Source: Micromonospora sp. DSM 45708
Lineage (GTDB): Bacteria > Actinomycetota > Actinomycetes > Mycobacteriales > Micromonosporaceae
DNA: 64,000 bases
Direction: 5' to 3'
Assembly: GCF_039566955.1 (NCBI RefSeq)
Contig: NZ_CP154796.1
Coordinates: 6,324,001-6,388,000 of the forward strand
Of the stretch, positions 8,716-17,397 are shown in pieces. Within the stretch, counting starts at the first letter, position 1; each line of letters opens with the position of its first letter. The notes under the pieces were generated by a model. The model saw nothing but the letters and a program-made list of their open reading frames with translations. It did not search any database and had not been told where the DNA came from. Both the position numbers and the translations under genes were made by a program.

Positions 8716-9195
8716 ATGACCGACCGGCGGCAGACCGTGGAGGTCGACCCGGTGCTGTTCCGCGCCGTCTACGACTCGCCCGCCGCACTGCCGGGGCGGC
8801 ATCGGTGGATGACCCCGGAGTCGGACGTACGCCGGTTGGAGCGGCTGCTGAACATTCCGGCGCACAGCATCGGCGCGCCGCTGTGGGTCAGCGGCGACGA
8901 GCCCGACTGTCCGAAGTGCGGACGCCGGGTGACCTGGTACGACATCGTCTCGTCGGCGCTGCACGGGGTGCACGACACGGCGATGATCGCGCGGGTGGTG
9001 CTCGGCGAGCGGAAGTACGTCAACACCGAGGTGCCGGACGCCGTGCCCGGTGTCCACTGTGCCGACTGCCGCACCCCGATCACGGGGCTGCGCAGCTTCA
9101 AGTGCCACAACTGGGCGTACGCGTTCGAGGCGCTGGAGAAGGTTGTCGAGCGGATGTCCGGCGTGCCGGCCCAGCCGCCGCCCAGCACCCCGTGA
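8716..9195 (+). CDS. Cys-rich zinc-ribbon-like hypothetical protein
   Basis: 159 residues preceded by a perfect AGGAGG ribosome site. Two cysteine pairs, Cys65-x2-Cys68 (CPKCG) and Cys115-x2-Cys118 (CADC), plus a Cys130-His131 pair, suggest a structural zinc site. Between them lies a conserved-looking helical stretch (WYDIVSSALHGVHD). There is no signal peptide. I do not recognise the family. The divergent DUF574 methyltransferase shares the 60-base intergenic region, so the two may be co-regulated. Confidence 0.75.
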   Translation: MTDRRQTVEVDPVLFRAVYDSPAALPGRHRWMTPESDVRRLERLLNIPAHSIGAPLWVSGDEPDCPKCGRRVTWYDIVSSALHGVHDTAMIARVVLGERKYVNTEVPDAVPGVHCADCRTPITGLRSFKCHNWAYAFEALEKVVERMSGVPAQPPPSTP

Positions 9196-9283
9196 CGCGC
9201 CCGCCCCACCTGCGGGCGGGGCGGCGGCCGGGCGGGGAGGCGGGCTCGGGGCCGGCGTCGGGCACCGGCGGCATCGGCCGGCT

Positions 9284-9472
9284 CACCGGCTCGGGGCCGG
9301 TCACGCGGAGCTGCTCGCCGCCCTCGGGGTAGCTCAGTTCGTGCTGCTCGTGGAACCCGTTGAGGTGGCTGCCCGGCATCTCGTACGGCTCGCCCTCGTC
9401 GAGCGTGGCCCGCCAGCCCACCCAGCCGTTCGCCAGCGCGAAGACCGACCCGGTCTCGTCGAGCCGGCCCAT
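9284..9472 (-). pseudogene. Remnant of a glycoside hydrolase family 65 (sugar phosphorylase) N-terminus
   Basis: About 60 codons on the minus strand read SVFALANGWVGWRATLDEGE followed by GSHLNGFHEQHELSYPEGGE. This is the characteristic opening of GH65 trehalose/maltose/kojibiose phosphorylases (E-S-x-F-A-L-x-N-G ... Y-L-N-G-F-Y-E). Nothing resembling the rest of the roughly 780-residue enzyme follows: the frame continues into Pro-rich sequence antisense to the Cys-rich gene. I read it as a decayed fragment left by a deletion or recombination. It fills most of the 309-base gap between 9195 and 9505. Confidence 0.6.
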
Positions 9473-9504
9473 GGCGCCGGCGCGCGCACGTCGATGGTGG
9501 CCGG

Positions 9505-10287
9505 TCACCCGCCTCCGGTGACGAGCACCAGCGTGGCGGCGGTGCCGAGGATGAGGAACGGCCCGAACGGCAGGTGGCTGCTCCAGCGGACCCGCCGGGC
9601 GGCGAGCAGCACCAGCCCGGCCAGCGCGGCCAGGGTGACCGCGAGCACCAGCCCGGCCACCAGGACCGGCCAGCCGTACCAGCCGAGCAGCGCGCCCGCG
9701 CCCAGGGCCAGCTTGGCGTCGCCGAGGCCGAAACCGCGCCGGCCGAACAGCACGGTGGTGGCCGCGAAGCCGGCGGCGAGTGCCAGCCCCGCCGCGACGG
9801 CCCGCACCCAGGGCGCGGGACCGGGCCCGGCCAGCGCGGCCACCCCGAGCAGCGCCGCGGTGCCGGCGGCGGCCGGCCAGGTCAGCCGGTCGGGCAGCCG
9901 GTGCGCCGCGGCGTCCACCAGCGCCATCGGCACCGCCCAGGCGAGCCACCAGGCCAGCGCCAGGCGCGCGCCGGGCGACCCGCCGGCCAGCGCCAGCACC
10001 GCGACCGCGACTCCGAGCGCCACCTCCGCCACCACCGGCGGCGCGCCGATCCGCGTCCGGCAGCCCGGGCAGCGAGCCGCCGGCCCGAGTGCCGGCAGCG
10101 GCCGGTCCAGCCCGATCGGCGTGCCGCAGGCGTCGCACGCCGTCCGGTCCGGGCGGTCCGGCGGTACGGCGTAGCGGGCCACCGCCAGCCGGACCGGCGG
10201 CCCGACCGCGAGGATGGCCAACAGCCGGACGAGCGGGCGGCGGGTGACGGCCGGCGGGTCGGGGTGGCGGACCCGTTCGGTGGTCAT
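9505..10287 (-). CDS. Prepilin peptidase (A24 family, TadV/PilD-like)
   Basis: 260 residues with about seven membrane segments. Both catalytic aspartates are visible: the first in DAAAHRLPDRLT and the second in GLGDAKL, the GxGD-type signature of A24 aspartic peptidases. An N-terminal cytoplasmic loop has two CxxC pairs (CDACG and CPGCR), the zinc site found in full-length PilD-type enzymes. It cleaves the leader of type IV or Flp prepilins at the inner face of the membrane. The ATG at 10287 was preferred over a long Arg/Pro-rich upstream extension. It diverges from the Tad-like operon starting at 10869 and is presumably its processing enzyme. Confidence 0.9.
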   Translation of the reverse strand: MTTERVRHPDPPAVTRRPLVRLLAILAVGPPVRLAVARYAVPPDRPDRTACDACGTPIGLDRPLPALGPAARCPGCRTRIGAPPVVAEVALGVAVAVLALAGGSPGARLALAWWLAWAVPMALVDAAAHRLPDRLTWPAAAGTAALLGVAALAGPGPAPWVRAVAAGLALAAGFAATTVLFGRRGFGLGDAKLALGAGALLGWYGWPVLVAGLVLAVTLAALAGLVLLAARRVRWSSHLPFGPFLILGTAATLVLVTGGG

Positions 10288-10868
10288 GCCGGGTCCCCCG
10301 TCCGGTCGCCGGTGGTTCCGCTGCGGAGCACGCAGAGTGACGGCACGTTGATCGGCGTGTGGCGGATGGCGCGGAAAATGGCGTCCGGCGGGCCCCCGGC
10401 GCGGCCGGTGCCGGCGACGCGTGGCGGGCGTGGCCGGCCGGCGGGACGGATCGGACGAGCGGGGTGCACCCCACCCATACCGGCGGGGCGGCGGGCGGCC
10501 GGCGCGGGCGGGTGGACGGGTGCGGGTGAGCGCACACCGACTGTCGGGGAGGCCGGGAAGGACCCGCTCGTCACCGTCCGGAACACCACCGGCCGCCACC
10601 ACCCGTCTTCACTCAACGTGTTCACGTGAATTGCCTCTGTTGCATCGGCGGACGTCAGCCTATGCTCGCCCCTTGGGTACGACGCAACCCCCGCTCAATG
10701 CGCGTCGGAGGCCGACCGGAGACATCAGTTCCACATTTGACGAAGATCAGCACAGGTAAATGCACACGGTGGCGGTCGAGGTCCGGTCCGACAGATCCGG
10801 GCGCACTTCCGCATGCCCCGGAGCGCTCCGCGCGACCGCACCGGGCCGGCACCGAGGAGGGCTCGGCG
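10288..10868 (+). promoter_or_regulatory. 581-base intergenic region before the pilus operon
   Basis: The region separates the divergent prepilin peptidase gene from the first lipoprotein gene of the operon. I see no convincing gene in it. A perfect 10-base palindrome TTCACGTGAA lies at 10621-10630, and a lower-GC stretch around 10730-10760 could hold a promoter. An open frame runs from 10626 into the lipoprotein gene, but its first 81 codons do not look like real protein. Confidence 0.4.
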
Positions 10869-11435
10869 TTGCGCACATGGCAATCCCGCCGATGGGAAAG
10901 CTGCCTGCTCAGCCTCGTGCTGGCGGCCGGCGCAGCCGGCTGCGGCACCGGGCCCGAGGCGGCTACCGAACCGCTGACCGGCCGCGCCGCCGCGCCCGCC
11001 GCCCATTCCACCGCCGAGGAGAAGGCGGCCGAAGAAGCGGCACTCACCGCCTATTCCGGCTATCTCGCCGCGTCCCGGACGGCGAGCGCCCGCAGCGATC
11101 CCGGCCATCCCGCCCTCGGCCGTTTTCTGGCCGACCCGCTGCTGACCCAGGTTCGGTTGGCAATTCGTGACGCGAAGGAGCACGGCGCGATGCGTACCGG
11201 AAAACTGGTTTCCACCCCCACGGTGGTCTCGGTCGACCTGGCCGCCGAAACGCCCACCGTCGAGATCCAGGACTGCCTGGACGCGACCGGCTACCGGCTG
11301 GTCTACGCCAAGGACGGCAAGCCGGTGCCCGGCACCCGGAGCGGACGGTATCTCGCCACCGCGACCGCGGCCCGCTACCCGGACGGCCGGTGGCTGATCA
11401 ACTCCGGTGTCGCGCACCAGGACCAGCCGTGCTGA
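10869..11435 (+). CDS. Lipoprotein at the head of the Tad-like operon
   Basis: 188 residues from a TTG preceded by GAGGAGGG. The signal peptide (RRWESCLLSLVLAAGAAGC) ends in a lipobox-like AAGC, predicting lipidation and anchoring outside the membrane. The mature part starts with an Ala/Glu-rich helix (STAEEKAAEEAALTAYSGYL), then a small mixed fold with two tandem beta-like units. No family name can be given; lengths and order resemble small lipoproteins that accompany secretion genes. The gene overlaps the start of the next one, so the two are coupled. The upstream ATG at 10626 was rejected as the start. Confidence 0.7.
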   Translation: MRTWQSRRWESCLLSLVLAAGAAGCGTGPEAATEPLTGRAAAPAAHSTAEEKAAEEAALTAYSGYLAASRTASARSDPGHPALGRFLADPLLTQVRLAIRDAKEHGAMRTGKLVSTPTVVSVDLAAETPTVEIQDCLDATGYRLVYAKDGKPVPGTRSGRYLATATAARYPDGRWLINSGVAHQDQPC

Positions 11436-12373
11436 CCTGGGGAGGAGGCGGCGTCCCGGCCCGCCGGGCCGGGACGCCCCGCCGGTGGTTCGTCGCCGGG
11501 CTGGCGGCCCTGCTGACGCTTACCGGCGCGCCCGCGCGGGCCGCCGACCCGGGCGGATCCTGCCCGCCCGAACAGACCAACTGCGACGTCTGGGACGACG
11601 ACCCGGGCGTCCCGGGCGGTGGCGGCGGGCCGGGCGGCGGCGGCAACGACGGCGGCGGCAGCGGCAGCGGCGGAGGCACCGCGAAGTGCCAATGGAACGG
11701 CCAGGTCGTCAAGTGCTACGACGACGTGATGGGCTGGTTCAACAACAGCGACGGCTGCTACTACAAGCTGGCCGAGCCCCAACTCCCCGCGCCCGACGGC
11801 AAGCAGTGGTACACCGCCAGTTGCGTCGGCGGCGCCACCGGCCAGCAGGGCAACGTGCTGCTCGACGCGCCGCCCGGCGGCTTCGGCACCCCGCCCGACC
11901 CGGAGGAGCTGGCCCGGCGCGCGCTGGCCTCGATCTCGCTGCTGCCGCCCCGGGCGGCGGTCGCGCCGAGGCGCAGCAAGGGGCCGGGGCTGGTCGGGCT
12001 GCCGGTCTGGATGTGGGCCAGCCCCGGCAACTCGTACTTCGGGCCGCTGAGCGCCTCCGCCTCGGAGCGGGGCCTCACCGTCTCGATCAACGCGAAGGTG
12101 GACCGGATCGTCTGGCACATGGCCGACGACCTCGACGTCGAGTGCCACGGGCCGGGCACGCCCTACAACTCCAGCGGGCCGCACGCCGGCGCCCCCTCGC
12201 CCGACTGCGGCCTTCCCAACGGCTACCCGAAGGCCGGCACGTACCAGGTCTACGCCACCACGTTCTGGACCGTCACATGGTCCGGCGGCGGAGAGCGCGG
12301 CGTGATCGACCAGAGCCGGGTCAGCGGCGTCATCCCGGTGCAGATCAACGAACTCCAGGTGGTGACCCGATGA
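11429..12373 (+). CDS. Secreted Cys-containing protein of the Tad-like operon
   Basis: 314 residues from a GTG that overlaps the previous stop. A signal peptide (RRWFVAGLAALLTLTGAPARA) precedes a Gly-rich linker (about residues 60-85) and a domain with several cysteines (CQWNGQVVKCYDD, GCYYKL, SCVGG, ECHG, DCGLPNGYP), probably forming disulfides outside the cell. The C-terminal part has repeated YATTFWTVTW-like strands. I know no family name. It sits between the lipoprotein and the SAF-domain gene, with a 4-base overlap to the latter, so it is likely a surface or adhesive component of the same machine. Confidence 0.72.
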   Translation: MLTWGGGGVPARRAGTPRRWFVAGLAALLTLTGAPARAADPGGSCPPEQTNCDVWDDDPGVPGGGGGPGGGGNDGGGSGSGGGTAKCQWNGQVVKCYDDVMGWFNNSDGCYYKLAEPQLPAPDGKQWYTASCVGGATGQQGNVLLDAPPGGFGTPPDPEELARRALASISLLPPRAAVAPRRSKGPGLVGLPVWMWASPGNSYFGPLSASASERGLTVSINAKVDRIVWHMADDLDVECHGPGTPYNSSGPHAGAPSPDCGLPNGYPKAGTYQVYATTFWTVTWSGGGERGVIDQSRVSGVIPVQINELQVVTR

Positions 12374-13035
12374 GTGTTGTGGCGGCCCGGAACGGGACCC
12401 CGGTCGAGGCGCCGGTGGCGCCGCCCAAGGTGGTCCGGCAGCGGCGCATCCGGCCCGGCCTGCTCGGCCTGGCCATCCTGCTGATCGCGCTCGGCGGGCT
12501 GGGCGCGGCGTTCGCGGTCACCTCGGTCCGGTCCACCGGCAGCTACCTCGCGGTGGCCCGGCCGGTCGAGGTCGGCCAGCAGCTCACCGCCGACGACCTG
12601 GTGCCGGTCCGCGTCTCCGGCGGACGCGAGCTGCGGCCGGTGCCGGCCGACCGGATGAAGGAACTGCTCGGCCTGCGCGCCGCCGTGCGGCTCACCCCCG
12701 GCACGCTGCTCACCCCGGCCCAACTCACCGACGCCCCGCTGCTCGGACCCGGCCAGCAGCAGATCGCCCTGGGGCTGGCGGCCGACCAGGTGCCCGCCCG
12801 CGAACTGCACCCCGGCGACAAGGTGCTGCTGGTCAGCACGCCGACCGCCGGCACCAGCGGCTCCGACACGGCCCGGGGCGGCGGCACCCGGTTCACGGCC
12901 ACCGTGATCGACACCGCCACGCCGGAGAACGGCGACGTGGTGGTCTACCTGGCGCTGGCCGTCCGGGACGTGCCGGCGGTGGTGGTGCTGGCCGCGGACG
13001 ACCGGATCGCGCTCGTGCTCACCGAGGCGGCCTGA
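12370..13035 (+). CDS. SAF-domain protein, CpaB/RcpC-like
   Basis: 221 residues: a cytoplasmic Pro-rich start, one membrane helix (LLGLAILLIALGGLGAAFAV, about 30-49), then an SAF domain (about 60-125) with PVEVGQQLTADDLVPVRV and RLTPGTLLTPAQL, the pattern shared by CpaB/RcpC pilus-assembly and FlgA proteins. In Tad systems CpaB is the periplasmic assembly factor; in Gram-positive Tad loci it is thought to act at the outer face of the membrane. The ATG overlaps the previous stop and the gene ends at the start of the ATPase gene. Confidence 0.85.
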   Translation: MSVVAARNGTPVEAPVAPPKVVRQRRIRPGLLGLAILLIALGGLGAAFAVTSVRSTGSYLAVARPVEVGQQLTADDLVPVRVSGGRELRPVPADRMKELLGLRAAVRLTPGTLLTPAQLTDAPLLGPGQQQIALGLAADQVPARELHPGDKVLLVSTPTAGTSGSDTARGGGTRFTATVIDTATPENGDVVVYLALAVRDVPAVVVLAADDRIALVLTEAA

Positions 13036-13859
13036 TGGCGATCATCGCCCTGGTCTCGGCGAAGGGTTCGCCCGGCGTCACCACCACCGCGCTGGCCGCC
13101 GCGCTGAGCTGGCACCGCCGGCTCGTGCTGGCCGAGTGCGACCCGGCGGGCGGCTCGATCCTCGCCGGCTACCTGGGCGGGGCGCTCGACGGCCCGCGCG
13201 GCATCGGCGAGCTGGCCGTCGGCGAGCTGCGCGACGGCAGCCTGGAGAGCACGTTCTGGTCCCAGCTCGTCGACCTGGACGCGCCCCGCCGCGAGCGGCT
13301 GCTGCTGCCCGGCGTGGTCGACCCGGCCCAGGCCGGCAGCGTGGTCCCGCTCTGGCAGCGCTTCGCCGACTACTTCACCGGGCTGGAACGCGGCGTGCCC
13401 CCCTACGACGTGCTGGTCGACTGCGGTCGGCTGGCGGTCGGCGGTCCACCGTGGCCGCTGCTGCGGGCCGCCGCGGTGGTGCTGCTGGTCACCCGCGCGC
13501 ACCTGCCCGACCTCTCCGCCACCCGGGCCACGGTCCGGGCGATCGAACGGGACCTCACCGAGCACCGCGTCCCCCCGGGCAACCTGCGCCTGCTGGTGGT
13601 CGGCGACGGGCACGGCACCAGCGAGATCAGCAAGGCGCTGCGGCTGCCGGTGATCGCCCGGCTGCCGCACGACCCGCGTACCGCCGAGGTGCTCGGCCGC
13701 GGCGGCACCGTACGCGCCAACCGGCCGCTCATGCGCGCGGCCGGCGCGCTGGAGGTGCCGGTCCGGGCGCTGCTGGACCGGCGACGGGCCCGGCTGTCCT
13801 GGCCCGGCGTGACGGCCACGCCAGCGGTGAGCGCGCCGGGGGTGCCCGGTGCGGTTTGA
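13035..13859 (+). CDS. CpaE/TadZ-like ParA-family protein
   Basis: 274 residues. The deviant Walker A is degraded: AKGSPGVTTTALA (residues 9-21) keeps K-G and the GVTTT end of the ParA motif (KGGxGKTT) but has Val where the P-loop Lys should be. The following LAECDPAGGS matches the Walker A' acidic strand. This fits TadZ/CpaE proteins, which are often ATPase-impaired and position the secretion machine at a cell pole. The ATG shares its A with the previous TGA stop, and the end overlaps cpaF by 11 bases. Function in localisation is inferred from the family. Confidence 0.82.
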   Translation: MAIIALVSAKGSPGVTTTALAAALSWHRRLVLAECDPAGGSILAGYLGGALDGPRGIGELAVGELRDGSLESTFWSQLVDLDAPRRERLLLPGVVDPAQAGSVVPLWQRFADYFTGLERGVPPYDVLVDCGRLAVGGPPWPLLRAAAVVLLVTRAHLPDLSATRATVRAIERDLTEHRVPPGNLRLLVVGDGHGTSEISKALRLPVIARLPHDPRTAEVLGRGGTVRANRPLMRAAGALEVPVRALLDRRRARLSWPGVTATPAVSAPGVPGAV

Positions 13860-15393
13860 GCCGGTCTCGCACGACCCGCGCGGGCAGCAACCCGGTGTCG
13901 TCTCCACGGTCCCGCCGCTGGCGCCGCCGAACGGACGGCACCATGTGGCCGGCCCGGCCCTCCCCGCCGCGCCGCCGGCGCCACCGCCCCGCCCCCGGGT
14001 CGACTTCGCGGTCGTCCGCGAGCTGCGCCGGGAACTGAGCGAGCGGCTCACCCACTGGCAGCGCGGGCGGGAGTTCGACGCCGACGCCGAGGAGGTCGAG
14101 CGGGCCCGGCTGGCCGTCGCGGTGGTGTCCGCGTACGCCGACTCGGTGCGCCGGGCCGGCACGCCGATGCCCGCCGACGCGGAACGGATGCTGCTCGACC
14201 AGGTGACCGCCGAGTTGGTCGGGCTGGGCCGGCTCCAGACGCTGCTGGTCGACGACACCATCGAGGAGGTGCACATCCTCGGCTGCGACCAGGTGCGCAT
14301 CACCCGGCACGGCGGCGGCGTCGACTGGGCCGAGCCGATCGCCGAGACGGACGACGAACTGGTGGAGATCCTCCAGGCGGCGGCCCGTCGGGCCGGCGCC
14401 ACCGAGCGGTCGCTCTCCACCTCCAAGCCCACGCTCGACCTGCAACTGCCCGACGGCAGCCGGCTCGCCGCGGTCTTCCTGGTCAGCCACCGCCCGTACG
14501 CGGTGATCCGCAAGCACAACACGCTGGACGTGAGCCTGGAGGACATCGCCGGCGGCCGGCCCGACCTGGACGAGATGATCGACCCGCTGCTGCGCGACTT
14601 CCTCCGCGCGTCCATGCGGGCCGGGCTGAACATCATGGTCGCCGGGCTGGCCGGGGCCGGCAAGACCACTGTCATCCGGGCGCTGATGGACGACATCCCG
14701 GCCGACGAGCCGTACGTGCTGCTGGAGGAGAGCCGGGAACTGCTGCCGGCCCGGCGCGGGCACAAGCACCGGGCGGTGATGAGCTTCGAGTCCCGGGAGG
14801 GGCACGGCGAACGCGGCGCGGACGGGCGACCGGCCGGTGAGGTGAGCATCGCCGACCTGATCCCGGTGTCGCTGCGGATGGGCGTGCTGCGGATCATCGT
14901 CGGCGAGGTGCGGTCCCGGGAGATCGTGCCGATGCTCCAGGCGATGACCACCAGCCGCGGGTCGATGTGCACCATCCACGCCCGTACCCCGGCCGGGGTG
15001 AGCGAACGGATCATCGAGCTGGCGCTCTCCCACGGCCGGGAGATGACCGTCGACCAGGCCCGCCGGATGGCCGGCAACGCGCTCGACCTGATCGTCTACG
15101 TCACGGTCGAGGACGAGACCGCGATCGGTGGCCGCAAGCACCGCTTCGTCTCGCACGTCGAGGAGGTCATCGGCGTCGGCGAGGGCAACCGGATCACCAC
15201 CACCACGGTCTTCGGTCCCGGGCCGGACGGCCGGGCGGTCCCCCGCCACCTGCCGGAGCGGATCCGCGACCAACTGCTGCGCGTCGGCTACGACTCGCGC
15301 CTGCTCACCCGGTTCGTGGAGGCCGGCGTCGGCGCCTGGCGGCGGCCCCGGCACACCCACCTCGGGCGGCGGCCGAACGGGGGGCCGGCGTGA
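13849..15393 (+). CDS. CpaF/TadA-type secretion ATPase
   Basis: 514 residues from GTG. Walker A AGLAGAGKT (about 265-273), an Asp box (EPYVLLEESREL), Walker B-like MGVLRIIVGEVRSRE and a His box (TIHARTP) define a type II/IV secretion hexameric ATPase of the CpaF subgroup. The first 50 residues are a Pro-rich leader, longer than usual. It powers pilus assembly from the cytoplasmic face, pairing with TadB and TadC. The gene overlaps cpaE-like upstream and tadB by four bases downstream (GTGA), indicating tight coupling. Confidence 0.93.
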   Translation: MRFEPVSHDPRGQQPGVVSTVPPLAPPNGRHHVAGPALPAAPPAPPPRPRVDFAVVRELRRELSERLTHWQRGREFDADAEEVERARLAVAVVSAYADSVRRAGTPMPADAERMLLDQVTAELVGLGRLQTLLVDDTIEEVHILGCDQVRITRHGGGVDWAEPIAETDDELVEILQAAARRAGATERSLSTSKPTLDLQLPDGSRLAAVFLVSHRPYAVIRKHNTLDVSLEDIAGGRPDLDEMIDPLLRDFLRASMRAGLNIMVAGLAGAGKTTVIRALMDDIPADEPYVLLEESRELLPARRGHKHRAVMSFESREGHGERGADGRPAGEVSIADLIPVSLRMGVLRIIVGEVRSREIVPMLQAMTTSRGSMCTIHARTPAGVSERIIELALSHGREMTVDQARRMAGNALDLIVYVTVEDETAIGGRKHRFVSHVEEVIGVGEGNRITTTTVFGPGPDGRAVPRHLPERIRDQLLRVGYDSRLLTRFVEAGVGAWRRPRHTHLGRRPNGGPA

Positions 15394-16292
15394 CGCAGAT
15401 CGAGCTGGTCGCGCTGGTCTCCGGCGCCGCCTGCGTGGCCGGGCTGGTGCTGGCCGTGGTCGCGCTGGTCGGCACCCGCCGGCCACCGGGGTCGACGCCG
15501 GGCAGCGCCGGGCCGGGCCTGAGCCGGCTCTGGACCGGCGCCGGGACCGGTCGCGCCGACCAGCGACGCCACCAGCTCCTGCTGGGCGGTGCGGTGGCCG
15601 CCGGCGCGCTGGCGTTCCTGCTCACCGGGCTGCCGGTGGTGGGCCTGCTGGTGGCGCTCGCGGTGCCCGGCGTGCCGTGGCTGTTCGCGGTCGGCCGGGC
15701 CGAACAACGGGCCATCGCCCGGGTCGAGGCGGTCGGCGAGTGGACCCGCCGCCTGAAGGACATCTCGGCCACCGGGCAGGGGCTCCAGCAGGCCATCGTC
15801 GGCACCATCACCACCGCGCCGGAGGAGATCCAGGAGGAGGTACGCACGCTGGCCGCCCGCCTCCAGGCCGGCTGGTCGGCCAGGTCCGCGCTGCTCGCCT
15901 TCGCCGACGAGATCGCCGACCCGGTAGCCGACCAGGTGGTGGCCGCGCTGATCCTGCACCTCACCGACCGGGGCGAGCGCCTCGGCGACGTGCTCCGCTC
16001 GATCGCCGGCGCCGCCTCCGCCGAGGTCGCCACCCGGCGCGAGGTGGAGGCGAAGCGGACCCAGCCCCGGTTCGCGGTCCGCTTCCTCACCGGCATGACG
16101 CTCGCCACGCTGGCGTACGGGCTGGTGAACAGCGACTACATCCGCCCCTACGGAACGGTCACCGGGCAGCTCGTGATGGCGGTGCTCGGCGCGGCCTTCA
16201 TCGGCCTGCTGGTCTGGGTGCGCTCGATGAGCCAGCCGCCGCGTCCGGCGCGCTTCCTGCCGGCGCCCGACCCGGAGGAGGCGATCGCATAG
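15390..16292 (+). CDS. TadB-like type II secretion F-domain membrane protein
   Basis: 300 residues. Hydrophobic segments near 5-28, 63-98 and 225-290 flank a cytoplasmic T2SSF domain (about 105-225: GEWTRRLKDISATGQGLQQAI, DEIADPVADQVVAALILHLT). The order is typical of TadB, the inner platform protein of Tad/Flp pili. It starts with GTG overlapping the cpaF stop, and its stop overlaps the tadC-like start by one base, so platform proteins are made in fixed ratio. Confidence 0.88.
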   Translation: MTQIELVALVSGAACVAGLVLAVVALVGTRRPPGSTPGSAGPGLSRLWTGAGTGRADQRRHQLLLGGAVAAGALAFLLTGLPVVGLLVALAVPGVPWLFAVGRAEQRAIARVEAVGEWTRRLKDISATGQGLQQAIVGTITTAPEEIQEEVRTLAARLQAGWSARSALLAFADEIADPVADQVVAALILHLTDRGERLGDVLRSIAGAASAEVATRREVEAKRTQPRFAVRFLTGMTLATLAYGLVNSDYIRPYGTVTGQLVMAVLGAAFIGLLVWVRSMSQPPRPARFLPAPDPEEAIA

Positions 16293-17155
16293 TGGTCATC
16301 AACTGGCAGCTCGCGGCGGCGGTGCTGGGCGGGTCGGCGGTCGGGCTCGGTCTCTTCCTCGTGGTCCGCGAGGCGCTGCCGGCCACCCCGGCGCTCGGCC
16401 CGGCGCTGCGCCGGCTGCACCAGCCGCCCGGTCAGGCCCCGACGGCCGGCGCGGGGCCGGACTGGCTCGGCGGTTTCGCCCGCTGGCTGCGCCCGCCGAC
16501 CCGGCAGCTCGCGCTGCTCGACCGGACCCCGGAGCAGTACGCCCTGTCGGTGCTGCTCTCCGCGCTGATCGGGTTCGCCACGCCGGCGGTCCTCTCGGCC
16601 GTGCTCTTCCTGGGCGGGGTGTCCGTGCCGGTGGCCGTGCCGGTGCTGGCCAGCCTCGGCCTGGCGCTGCTCGCCGGCCTGGTCGCGCACCGCTCGGTGC
16701 TCGACAAGGCCAACGCCGCCCGGGACGAGTTCCGGCAGGCGGTCTGCACCTACCTCGACCTGGTGGCGTTGCAGCTCTCCGCCGCGCACGGCCCGGTGCA
16801 GTCGCTGGAACGCGCGGCAGCGGTCTGCGACGGCTGGGTCTTCGACCGGATCCGGGAGGCGCTGCGGCTCGCCCAGCTCCAGATGCACTCGCCGTGGGAC
16901 GAGTTGCAGGACCTGGCCGACCGGATCGGCATCCCGGAGCTGGGCGACGTGGGCGCCATCATGCGCTCCTCCGGCAGTGAGGGCGCGCAGGTGCACGAGA
17001 CGTTGCGGTCCCGCGCCGACTCGCTGCGCGACCAGATCCGCACCGACAACCTGACCCGGGCCGAGGGGGTGACCAGCAAGTTGGACATCCCCGGTTCGCT
17101 GCTGGTCTTCGTCCTGCTCGGCTTCGCCGTCTATCCGTTCCTCGCCCGCCTGTGA
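16292..17155 (+). CDS. TadC-like type II secretion F-domain membrane protein
   Basis: 287 residues from GTG, with GGAGGAGG just upstream inside tadB. Membrane segments sit near 5-25, 85-135 and at the C-terminus (LLVFVLLGFAVYPFLARL). The central T2SSF domain includes QAVCTYLDLVALQLSAAHG and a long helical cytoplasmic region with ELGDVGAIMRSSGSEGAQVHE. It pairs with TadB as the second platform protein. The start was chosen because the frame upstream lies inside tadB and does not resemble the family. Confidence 0.87.
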   Translation: MVINWQLAAAVLGGSAVGLGLFLVVREALPATPALGPALRRLHQPPGQAPTAGAGPDWLGGFARWLRPPTRQLALLDRTPEQYALSVLLSALIGFATPAVLSAVLFLGGVSVPVAVPVLASLGLALLAGLVAHRSVLDKANAARDEFRQAVCTYLDLVALQLSAAHGPVQSLERAAAVCDGWVFDRIREALRLAQLQMHSPWDELQDLADRIGIPELGDVGAIMRSSGSEGAQVHETLRSRADSLRDQIRTDNLTRAEGVTSKLDIPGSLLVFVLLGFAVYPFLARL

Positions 17156-17181
17156 ACCCCACCCCGAGAAGGAGCACCGTC

Positions 17182-17397
17182 ATGCAACTGTTCAGCACCT
17201 ACGTCTACGCGGCGGTCCGGAGTCGCCTCGCCGAGCTGCGCCACCAGGCCGAGCGCGGCGACAGCCCGGTACCGACCGCCGTCATCATCTTCGGTCTGGT
17301 CGCGGTGGCGGTCGTGGTCACCGGGCTCGCGCTGACCAAGGCGCGGGACTGGATGACCAGCATCCCGGACCACAAGGACCCGGTGGTGACCAAGTGA
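17182..17397 (+). CDS. Small single-pass pilin-like protein
   Basis: 71 residues with one hydrophobic helix (VPTAVIIFGLVAVAVVVTGLAL, about 34-55) after a basic N-terminal stretch. Size and position, directly after tadC and before the TadE-like genes, fit the Flp-type pilin slot. I do not see the usual G-x4-E prepilin cleavage motif (the residues before the helix are ERGDSPVPTA), so it may be an atypical pilin or a small membrane scaffold. The ATG at 17182 with AAGGAG seven bases upstream is preferred over the ATG at 17152. Confidence 0.72.
   Translation: MQLFSTYVYAAVRSRLAELRHQAERGDSPVPTAVIIFGLVAVAVVVTGLALTKARDWMTSIPDHKDPVVTK

Noticed and set aside
10626..10868. ATG at 10626 as start of the first lipoprotein
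   Set aside because: It would bury the lipoprotein signal 80 residues inside the protein; TTG 10869 has a strong ribosome site directly before the signal peptide.
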